Below, piece after piece: positions 1 to 16,672 of a stretch of DNA of 64,000 nucleotides; position 1 is the stretch's first letter; the number at the start of each line of letters is the position of its first letter. A program made the position numbers and the translations under genes. The stretch is from Eudorina sp. 2006-703-Eu-15 (taxonomy: Eukaryota > Chlorophyta > Chlorophyceae > Chlamydomonadales > Volvocaceae). The DNA lies in contig BDSI01000045.1 in the NCBI GenBank assembly GCA_003117195.1, positions 276,589 through 340,588 on the forward strand. Reading direction: 5' to 3'. The notes below the pieces were generated by a model. It searched no databases and was not told the origin of the DNA. It saw only the letters and a program-made list of their open reading frames with translations.

Positions 1-343
1 GCAGGACACCGGCGTCTGGCAGGATGACGTCATCAAAGATCTTTGACAGCTCGTGGTCCTGCTGGACCGCCAACAGGATGTGGCGGGGGACGATGCGCTG
101 CCGCTTGAGGTCGCGGGCGGCGTCGCCCGACAGCTCCAGCACCTCCGCCGCCAGGTACTCCAGAACCGCCGCGAGGTACACAGGTACGATGCCGCTCAGC
201 CGCTCGGCGTAACGGCCGACCTTCATGTGTCGCGCGACGCGCGCGACGGGGAACTGCAGGCCGGCGCGTGTGCTGCGGGAGACGCGCGGTGCCGCCGGGC
301 GGCCGCCGCCACGCGGCGGCGCTTTCTTCTTGGTGGCCGGCAT
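1..343 (-). CDS. Divergent histone H2A, partial at the window edge
   Basis: Starts at the ATG at 343 and runs off the window after 114 codons without an intron. Landmarks of the H2A histone fold are in order: [14 protein letters not shown], the loop segment [23 protein letters not shown], then [11 protein letters not shown] and a C-terminal VILPDAGVL matching the usual 'tiaqGGVLP' stretch. It therefore packs with H2B in the nucleosome. It is not a canonical copy: the tail begins [22 protein letters not shown] is replaced by GDAARDLK, and the acidic-patch triplet DEE reads DHE. About 15-20 C-terminal residues lie outside the window. A lineage-specific replacement variant is my inference; a decaying copy is less likely because the frame is open and every core helix is kept. 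Confidence 0.9.
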   Translation of the reverse strand, partial: MPATKKKAPPRGGGRPAAPRVSRSTRAGLQFPVARVARHMKVGRYAERLSGIVPVYLAAVLEYLAAEVLELSGDAARDLKRQRIVPRHILLAVQQDHELSKIFDDVILPDAGVL

Positions 344-2593
344 GGCGCCTGATGGACGATAAGGCTTAATTGTGGTTTGCATTGTGCGCGCCATGGTTTG
401 AAGCAATTGATGAGGGGCCAACGTAATAAGCACGTCACAAAGCCGGCCCTGCTGCTGGAAAGCCAAGCGAATTCAGATGGTACTGGCGCAGGTGTAGGCT
501 GGGGCGCGCGTATGCAGTGCTGGCTGCTGGAGGGCGCCGAAACGCCGCCCCAAGGGTCCGTCCGTCGATAGCTTGCCAGCAGGAGGTCAGGTGGGCATCC
601 TTCAGTTGTTTGCGCTGAGAGCGAGGTTCTTCGAATAGGATACGCTTCCACGTATAATACCTTTCGCAAGTTGCATTATGAGCGCGTGAATGCACGAGAA
701 GCCGTTCATATGAGCTGGCGCGAGGTGACGGAGGGATGGTTCACGTGTCCGCGGCCGCCGCATATGACTCACTCACTCCGTCGCTCGTCCAAGGAGCGGG
801 CGAACCCTACGTTACGTAGAGATCCAAACAAATACATTGCGACCGGGCTGTGCGCACGGAAATGAGCATTTCCGTACAAACAGATAGATTCGATTCCCCT
901 TGGCCCTGGGCGAAAAAAGCTCTAAGATGACTGTATCGGAATACATGCCTACGGCGGTTGTGAAGCCTGCTTGCTTGCAGGAACGATCTTTCTATCCTCC
1001 GGGGCCGTTCACGCTGGTTCGCGCGCGCGCGTGCCTTGTTAACACGCACCTGCATGCTCCAATGCCCCTGCTCGGGTGCAACTCGGCTGCATGGCCTTGG
1101 TCGAGCCCCAACAACCCACCCGTCACACCACTGTGCTTGTCAATAGTATGTTGGCCCAGGAATGAGGAGCGCGCCCTCACGTTAGACTGTACGGCAAGTG
1201 TACGATTATATCTTACGTTCACCTCCGACTCTCGCATGTCACATTGTTCGTTGCTACCGCAGTTCAACGCTCCCCGGCCATACCGGATACACACGCAATA
1301 TGTAACCGGTGCAACGTCACCGCCGGCATGACGTCTCGGCCCGAAGGGCGACAGCGGACATGGAGCGACCTCTCCTAATCACAAGCACTCAGTTTTGAGA
1401 TAACATGTTTATACTGCTTGAACACAGGATTTGTTGGCCGTCGAAGCCTTGCTTAATGACATGGTCGCGGCCATCACGTCAAGCGGCCAGTAACAGAGAA
1501 TCCGCAATCGTTGAACATATGGAATCTTCAATAAATAAATTTGATGAAACTGACCGCGCCACTTTCCTTAAAAGAAACGTTCAAATGATGTGTACGGACA
1601 ATAGTCATGGCGATTTCTAATTTGGCTGTGCGCTTTGGAATGCTATGTTTTCAATATAAGCAATCGTGTATATTGATAAAACATACATTTGCTTACAACG
1701 AACAAGTTCCAACAAACGAGTGAAGGTTGACCCGAGTCAAGGTTGGAGAGAAGCCCAATTCTTCGCCTATACATTTCTTAATTTAGCTTCGGCATTAAAG
1801 GTTAGTAAAAAGGGTGTAATCGATCCGCTTTTGTTGAAGTTGGTGCTCCTCCGCGGAAATAGTGAATCATCTACGGTTCCGCTCTGCGCGCCCACGCAAA
1901 GAATCCGTCTGAGAGAAGGAACGTCTCATTAAGCTAGGTATATATTGTTTGTTTGTCTCCGCGAGAGGTTCGGTTGTCCCACGATCGACACGGACATCAC
2001 GACGAACTTCACCTGTCTTTCCCTCTATACAGGCTAACCTTGTGACCGTTTCGGGATTATTATATTACAGCTGCGGGGAGCACTATCTTGCTGTCCTAAC
2101 GTGGCCTGTGGAGCGAGCTTCTGTCACTCAGAAGAATGAAATCCTGTCTGGATGGGTTTTGTGGTTTATGTGTTCGGGTTGGCAGGCAGGTGGCCAGTTA
2201 CGCGTCGGCACTCGGGTGGGCACACAGGTTGACCAAAGGGCAAATAGATGGGATTGGATAGCTCGCTGCACATGCATGTCCTTAACATATTTATCATCTG
2301 CCCGCTGCAGGTGGGCCGTCAATCTGGTGGCCGAGAATATGGACTGATGTGGCTTGCTTGCTGGTGTGCGGGGCTATGGACTGTGGCTTGCTCGGAGCTA
2401 GCGGCCGTTGCTCGGGAGAGTAATAAATGAATTGCAGGTGAATGGGGTTGCGGGCGGACCGCATGCCTCTGGGAGAGCTGGATTGCTATGCTGCGCAGCT
2501 TTGGGTGAGCAGATAGAGTGCGTTGTCAGGCGGGGTGTCGATCGGTATGCGGGCACGGTGATGACCAGGCGTGCAACAAAAATTTAATCGTAC
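344..2593. other. No gene seen; upstream region of H2A
   Basis: I see no exon chain or conserved protein on either strand. The part at about 1160-1330 is a diverged repeat of about 33055-33300 (shared words around tagactgtacggcaagtgta and tctcggcccgaagggcgac), so this DNA belongs to a dispersed or duplicated block. The first few hundred bases would contain the H2A promoter; I cannot point to a specific box. Confidence 0.5.
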
Positions 2594-3051
2594 CGACGCT
2601 AATTATTTACAATGAAAATTATTTAATCGGTAAAGTTTGAAATAATAAAAAATGTCCATTATGAACCTCCGATTATGACTCTCTATGAACCTCAGCGTAC
2701 ATTATGAATGTGTTTAAGCAAAGCGTTCATAATGGAGGAGAGGCGGCGACCGCCGGTGCGGCGATGGGGGGCGGCGGCCCATCTCAGCCGGCACGGTTCT
2801 CAGGCGGGGCCGGGCGGGGCGGTAGGACGGCACTGTGCACGGGGCGGGGTTGGGAAGGCTGCTGCACGGGGAAAAGCCAAGGATTATACGTAGCTCTGTG
2901 TGGCGCTCTGCTTGCTTTAATGCTACGAACGGTTGCAATGCAGTTTCACTGACGCTGGACTGGACGATGCGAGTTCGTCGCAAACGTTCCTCTAGTCCGC
3001 AAAATAAAAATGAAAAATTTTCAACCGACGCATAGCAAGTAATTAGCGTCG
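2594..3051. mobile_element. Small terminal-inverted-repeat element (MITE-like)
   Basis: A perfect 12-bp inverted repeat (cgacgctaatta) closes the interval: 2594-2605 and its complement at 3040-3051. Both ends are AT-rich and the core (about 2740-2880) is GC-rich. A second nested inverted repeat, tccattatgaac at about 2652 against gttcataatgga at about 2724, lies inside. No transposase is encoded, so it would be non-autonomous. No clear target-site duplication was seen. Confidence 0.5.
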
Positions 3052-3789
3052 CAAATATTTAGTGGCAGTACACATGAGCGATCGTTGGGTCAGAGGGCGA
3101 GGGGATTCAGAGCAAATTTACATCGAGGAGGTACTGCACAGCGGGTACAGATTACCCCTAAATAGTATATATAACCAATATAACCAACTAATACAACCCA
3201 TTAATTCACCTTGACTATTATATATATTACTTGATGTGTGTCTTGGGTTAAATCTAACGGTAATCTTTTCTTAATTGCCGTAGAATGGTTTTATCAGGTC
3301 ATTTTTAATCGCAATGAGCAGCAATGAAGGGGTTCCAATGGTCGGGTCGGCTTTCAGGGGTCCAGACCCAGGAGTCGGGTCACAGGGGTTGGGTCCCCGG
3401 GGTCGGGTCGGGTCCCAAGGGTCGAGCCGCAGGGGTTGGGTGGTTCTCAGCAACGAACCGGGGGAGCCACACATGTGTATGTACATACACCACTCACGCG
3501 GCGTTGTCATCCGGCGCCGCCACTCGCTCGCCGCTTTCACTGACTGCGGTTCCTCGGCCCGTAGCCCACGATAAAGCGCGTTGTCCGTAAGTACGTACAG
3601 CAAGACGTGAAGCCGACTGGGATGGAGAGGCACGGGCAACGTACGTAACACGCAGCGGGGGGAGGCGGGCGTTGAAGGCTGCCAAGCCGCGAATGAATCA
3701 GAACCCTGATTATTCCGGATTCATGCAGTGCGCGTCAGAAGGCCCAGTGATGGAGCATTTTGGATGGATCCAGGATTGGCTGTGTATGT
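3052..3789. other. No gene; G-rich degenerate repeat
   Basis: AT-rich at 3060-3300, then about 3330-3450 is a run of degenerate GGGTC/GGGGTT-type words on the plus strand that opens false reading frames in all phases. Nothing protein-like is conserved. Confidence 0.4.
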
Positions 3790-4389
3790 GTATGTATGCC
3801 ATCCCAACAGGCCCACGTCCACAAGGCAACTTGAAAGCAAAATTCTTCTAGTTGTAGTTCGGTCCCTGTCGTACATACATGATTGCATCTGGGGATCCCG
3901 CCCTTTGCTGCGCCTATCCTTTTGGTAGTGTTGCCCCGCTGTGCGCCTCTGCTTGCTTCGGTGTCTGTCTGGGTGGGTTCATGGCCCGATGTGTTTTTTG
4001 TTCGCGGCGTTGAGGTGTGGAGGTGTCTTGCCGCATTGTCGGTGGGGCCTGCAGGGGCTTGCCCTGGCATATGTACACCGATGATCCCTTTGGGATCCGA
4101 TGTAACAACGTTCATGATTATTGCAGTACCTCAGCAGTAAGAAATATTTCAGATAAAACTGTGTGAATAGTGTGAAAATCGCGCAGAATAAATAGTTGCA
4201 GTCGTAGCTGCGCGAGTTGTTAAAACAATTGTTATAATTGTTTGAGGGCCTTCGCGAGATTACAAAAATACAAAAATCCCTCCCCCCGACGTCCCCGCCG
4301 GCCACTAGTTCAGTTGTGCACCACGGCCGCCGCACAGCGTTACGCAATGTAATGCTGATTGACTCCAGCTGCAAATACCCTATTGACGA

Positions 4390-6568
4390 CGGTTCTATTT
4401 TCCTCGACAGGGTGCAAGGATATATATATATATATTTATATATATGAGCTTAACTCTCTATGGCAGACGCTCTATGGCATTCATTAAGGGGTTACACTCT
4501 GCTCAACTTCATAATCAATTCCATCCAGCCTTCCAGGATTTCAGGCGTGCGCAACGATACCCCGGAGGTACGGTACTTAACGGCCTTGCTCACGCCCGTG
4601 GCGACAAAAACGTTTGTATGCATGTAAACAAAAAAGGCACGATACTACTGTCGCTCACGCGCAGTTGATCATACTGCACACGTCACATCATGAACCCTGC
4701 CAGCGGCCACACGCACACAGATGGGAACACCGACCAACCAGGTCGCGGGCGGGTCATGTTACCTGTGTGTACCCTACCGCACTCCTTACTGGCCTCGCTC
4801 GCTCACTTACGCCTACCCACACATCCAGGAGGGCCAACGCAGGCATGAAGTAAAGAACTAAACATGCCATAACACTTCTTTAATTTCTCATTAGCAGCAC
4901 ACACACACCAGCATTGCTCGAAGCTGACGAGCCAAGCAACGCAACGACACCTACGACATCGCGGATGGAAGCACGTATGAAGTGCCAAGATACAGCAGTA
5001 GTCCGTATGAACAAATGATGGAGAAATTGCGGCAGCCAACCACCCACCCAATAATAACGAACGCGCACACACACCCGTCTAACCCGTCACTGAAAGAACA
5101 GGCTATCCCGCCGACGGACCGCGCGCCGCCGACGCATATATCAATGACATACACGACGTACACCGCTCGGTGCCTGCCTGCGTTCTTACAGCCCACGAAT
5201 CAACAATTCGAACGCACGAGCGAGTTAAGCGAGTGGCCGTCCAGCGTGAACACAGACAAATATGAATAATGGAAGTGGAGAACAACAAAACGCCAAGTAA
5301 GTTATAATTACGCCAGAACGTACTAGTTGCTGGATTCGCTGCTGCAGAAGTTCACTGGTATCCCCGGTGCAAAGCGTTTAACAGCGAAGTGTTCAAGGGC
5401 TTATCAGTAGCCTGAAGCACGCATTCCTGGCGTGGCGGATGCATATGTATGGGAGGCCAACCAGGACTCGTGGACACTATGGACACGGCGGCATGATCCA
5501 ACTTCGTTGTAGCGGTAGCTAGACAGATGTGCAATATATGCATTCTCAGGCCATACATTTTCGTAGTCTGGAAAATAGTTGGCAGCAAAGCTGGTTTCCA
5601 GCTCTCTGCAGCGTCAAATAAACTAAATGTCGAAGGTGTTCTGGGGCCCGGGAAACAAATAGCAACGCTGTCATGGACACTTCACGTGACGTGCACGCAC
5701 GTCATCGTCATGCTCAGGCACGATGTATAGCACCTGCCAAACATAAACGCGCATGGGAAAAACGACCGGCAGGGCGCGGGCGGGTGTAACTAGGTAGTGT
5801 AACCGGTGGTATACGTAGTATACTCTACATACGTATGTCCGTTCCTCGCTACGCTAGGCGCGCTTGCTGCTGCTGCTGATGATTCGTGTGCACCAACACA
5901 TCAACTCATGCATGTATCTGCGAGGTCCGCGACCCGGCGTCCAACAGTGCCCACACATCCCAGCAGATATACTGCTCATCACGCATTTGATGGCTTGCAG
6001 GTATACACCATACATATAATCTAGAGCGAGCACACCGCCGCGGCGGCCATGAAAGTAAGACCTTGAACCAATCCAGCAGCACACAGAAGCATCCTCCGCT
6101 GCCCAGCGAAAATTCGTAAGATATGTGTGTTGTCGTCTTCCAGCCAACGACGTGGCGAATGCACGTAGCTACCTTGCACGGGATGGATGTCTAGAGAATA
6201 ACTGCAAGCATGGTTCCATGTATAGGGTATGTAAGAGGTACAAAAGGAGCACACATAGATGTGTACAGTGTAAATGATATCGTTGACTTCTCTATCAGTA
6301 ACGTAGGCATTGCAGAAACGAATTCATCAGGTTACTGCGACGATGGATTGGTTGAGAGAGTAACTGGGCGGTTGTTTCGATGACATAATGGACATAATAA
6401 GGGGTTTGCTGCGCTGGTCGCGTCGTGCGTGGCAGCTTGATAAGCGGCGGCTGGGATAGAAATACGATAACAAAATAAAAGTCACTACAATAATTATACT
6501 AAACATTATTATAGTTAGATCTGTGTAGCCCTCCTGTATTCCCGTGCCTCCATGTACAGCCGACATAC
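4390..6568. other. 3' flank or last exons of glycoprotein copy 1, unresolved
   Basis: Two short stretches are conserved with copy 2 and could be terminal exons on the minus strand: about 6070-6115 (pairs with about 22630-22675) and about 5395-5560 (pairs with about 21560-21735). In the first, continuing from exon 9 gives AEDASVCCW in copy 1 and AGDAPVLCC then stop in copy 2. Donor sites are weak or altered in copy 1, so I do not commit to an exon. Confidence 0.3.
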
Positions 6569-13208
<6,640 letters not shown>

Positions 13209-14335
13209 TATGGTTCTCCCACGCTTTATTATTGCGAAATAAATAATCAAGGTGTAGTAGTGAGTTGATAAATTATTAAACGTGAACACGTTATCCTTGC
13301 AAACACCTACGCATAAGTGTACATACCGATAATAATGAAATATTTCGTCTATCAAGCAAATCATTGCAGCACGCCCCAACGCTATATATAACATGCGTCC
13401 AGCGAATGTTGTACGGCGGCGACGGGCGGATGGACGGACGGCGGGTAGCCGTTCTTGCGTTTCATTATCTAACAGCCAGCAATTCGTTGCTAGCTTTCCT
13501 CATGCATAAATTCTTTTTGACGTTCTGGTTAAGCAGTTTATAGACGTAGCATGCATAGGGCTGCGCGTGTCTGTACTTACAAACACTATATCCCTGTTTG
13601 GCTACAAGTGGTCAATTATCAAGAAGCTGCAGTACGGCCATAAAGGGAGTTCCGTTCCCTATGTCAGACATCGGTTGGTTGGGTAGGGTTGGGTCACTAC
13701 TATACTTTATCAAGGCGATGGGCATCGCATAGTGAAACATGTTCAGTATCGCGTAAATAATTATATACTTAATGCCGTCAAATGAATGTACTGCTTGTAG
13801 CTAGCTTCTCCAGGCTTGCTTTACTTACGAACCCGCACCAGTCAAGTATTCCATCATTATTGTCAATGTTTGAGTGATTTATGTCACGCATGCGGCCGGA
13901 ATATTGTACGGCGACGGACGGATGACCTTGCGCTTGAACGGATGCATGCATGCTATGCATGCATGTGGCTGCGGCGTCACGCGCGTACGTAACGATCATT
14001 TAAATGCCGCATATGCGAGCGAACGTGATATATACGTAAGCTACTTCACATTTGTCGGCACAGTAACGTAGTCATAATATGTATCCCCGTTTGGCAACAC
14101 CCGGTTGACACCTACCGAGAAGCCGCACCTACCTTTCTCGCTCAATGTCAGACATGCATCACGTCAGAACTCTCTTGACATGACACTTTGCTTGGGTCAC
14201 TGGTCAAGCTATCCATCGCTCGGCTTCGAACAGTGGATTTTTATACATGTATTTATGCACGCATAGGATTGCGTGCATAGCTTTCATGCCCGGTGGCTTT
14301 CTTCGATCCGCATCCGTCACGCCTTTCTCGTTGTC
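13209..14335. other. Upstream region of glycoprotein copy 1
   Basis: No confident exon. Conserved with 30004-31049 in copy 2. A stretch near 13820-13865 (minus) reads NNDGILDWCGF before a gtaagt donor and is kept in copy 2 as NKNGILDWCGF; it could be a 5' exon of another transcript but the surrounding non-coding DNA is conserved equally, so this proves nothing. Confidence 0.4.
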
Positions 14336-14650
14336 ATCGATTCCTACGGCAATACCACTTTTTGGTTGATATAGAAGCGCGTTGCGTTGAATAACGATGT
14401 GCCATTCGTACGTTAATAATGCGTGCTTAACTCGACACTCGCTCGGCACTCGGCTCCCCCTGCCTCCCACGCCTTGCTTTCGCTTGGCTGGCCCAAGCGG
14501 CTCGCCCCCTGCGGATGGAACCTATCGGCAGGCACCATTGCCATATCATCCGCCCGGCTGAGTAGCTGGCTGCACCCAAAGTTTCAAAGCAGCACCCCCC
14601 CATCGCATTTGCCCCGCGCTGTAGCTCTGCTATCCTATAATTGTAATAGT

Positions 14651-14985
14651 AGTAATCGTTACAAGGTGGACGACCAGAGTCCCGACCGGGTGGTCCAACG
14701 GGCCCAGACATGACAGCTCGTAGGCGCCTCATCTCATCATCAACCCCTACCAATGCAAGGACGACTGCGCACCCATCGATCCCCCATCACCCGCGGGGGC
14801 TGGAGGGGGGGCGTGCAGCCACGCACACCGGGCAACACACCAGGTTACCAGCGCACCAGGATGGCCTCTCCCGGAAACCGCGCCAGACGACCCGCCGAAT
14901 CACATGGCGGCGGGGAGGGAGCCGGGGCGGGTTCGAACTGCTGTCGCCTGCGGACCTGTGCCGCAGCTTGGCCTTCTTTATCACG
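14651..14985 (-). repeat. Dispersed ~300-bp repeat, inverted member
   Basis: Reverse-complement relative of 11590-11901: begins aatcgttacaaggtggac, then tgatgagatgaggcg and the other shared words in inverse order. It lies between the two segmental-duplication copies, close to their junction. Confidence 0.65.
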
Positions 14986-15133
14986 GCCTGCGTGGAACGA
15001 ACTCGGCCGGGTCCACGGCAATTGCCATCCCATCAGGCCCACGTGCACCTGCTGGCAGCTTGAAAGCAACAATAATTCTTCTAGTTGTAGTTCGGTCCCT
15101 GTTGTACATACCCCTACCAACGTGTAAGGTGGC

Positions 15134-15201
15134 TGACAGGCTCTGGCGGACCAGCCTGTCAGGAAATGTTAGCCTGGCAGCTTTATTAGCCAACATTTCC
15201 G
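15134..15201. repeat. Two adjacent stem-loops
   Basis: ctgacaggct / agcctgtcag with a 10-nt loop, followed at once by ggaaatgtt / aacatttcc. They lie just downstream of the block shared with 3795-3880. No function assigned; a TE end is possible. Confidence 0.5.
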
Positions 15202-15743
15202 CCGTTGTTATTGGCTGTTCAATAGGTACCGTCGTCTGAGCTCTGACAGTTCCCAGCAATGTCACTGACGGTGGCGATGAGAATGGCTGTGACAGGGTGT
15301 CAATGGCTGTTGGACGGTGTCTAACGCTGTTACCCACATACAGTGGAGAAGGTATGAAACCTATTGTTTATGACTAAGGACAACAGACTCCTTAGCGTTG
15401 GATGGTGTATACACGGACATTGCAGTACCTCCAGGTCTATATCGTCGCGCAAATAGAGTTAAATACAGAAAAATGAATCGTGCAGAATAAATAGCGGCAG
15501 CCGTAGCTGCGGAGTTGCTAAATTGTTAGAGGGCCAGCGCGAGATTACCAAGGCTATTCCCCCGCCCCCCCCGACGCAACCGCCGGCGGCGGCCCCTCGT
15601 TGAATCGTGCTCCAGCCACGCACGGCCGCCGCGCGCACATCGTAACGCTTTGTATTACGCACAGCTGCAAACATGTAATAAGACGCAAAGGCTTACCGGA
15701 TGGTTGCGTGGAGGCCCATTCGGTTCCTATATTGTCAGCATTT

Positions 15744-16313
15744 TGTCGTGGCACACGGAGTGATTGACACAGCGCGTGTTCAGTTTGCCGTTAGGGTTTC
15801 AGTGGCCATCTCGTTGGGCCGACGGTTAGGTTTCCCGTTGTTCAGTTAATCATGTGCGCGCGAACTCTCTCAGTAGTGAGCGCGGCATTTACTGCCTGTA
15901 TAAGTATCCTCGTCTTATTCTGGTAGAACATGAGCAGTTTCTGTGCGAATGTGCGTGAACTTGGTTGCATTAGGCCCATGAGGTAGATTCGTCGCTACAG
16001 GGAGGATAGTTTCGGGCCATCTGCGTCACTTAGGCTCGCTGCTCAGCCGAGCTGAGCAGCGGTGATACACGATTGCTGTCTTCACAGATGCACCTCTTAG
16101 TGTATGGATTGCACCTCTTAGTGCGCAGTTCTTGCCTGTACAAGGCATTGCTGTAACATCCCAACGAGTGCCGCCGCAACAACATCTCTCGTGGACGACA
16201 ACGCGCAAAGATAAAGTCAGCTGTGCATTGCAGACCGTGTGCCGCTGACAGAGTCTGCGCAGGTGCTGTCCTGCGTCTGCCCGCTTGCAGTGCGCATCCG
16301 CCGCTTTGTCCCA
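15744..16313 (+). repeat. 5' long terminal repeat, 570 bp
   Basis: Starts TGTCGTGGCAC and ends TTTGTCCCA; matches 20530-21099 base for base on reading. Contains a short hairpin gctgctcag/ctgagcagc near 16040 and a tandem gcacctcttagtg word near 16087 and 16110. A promoter for the gag transcript is expected here by analogy with LTRs. Confidence 0.9.
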
Positions 16314-16672
16314 TTGTATCACCGCTCAAGATCTCCATCGGGTCTGCGAGTCATCATTTGTGGTCAACAACGTCTGTTTCAGTAAGGCTGGGCGCGATTC
16401 TGCCGGTTCGTTTGCCGCGCAGTGAGGCTTGCATGTGACATCGTGTGCTGCGAAGACCATCGTGCCTTGCGGGTTCGTAAGCCCGGATTCGCTCGCTTTG
16501 CTGGCTTATCTGTCTGATTCATCGGCCATTACGGGAACGGGGCGGACCCCACGCCGTCCCGCCACCTCTGTGATCGCCTGCACTTGTTTCGAACCTGGCG
16601 CCGCGGCCTCGCGATCAAGCAACTCGAGCACACGATAGCCGTAGTTCTGATTCTAAAGAACCTGCTGAGCCG

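Noticed and set aside
13778..13999. Possible EF-hand (NNDGILDWCGF)
   Set aside because: The first calcium-ligand position does not fit the loop consensus, and copy 2 changes the key Asp to Asn; no neighbouring second EF-hand.
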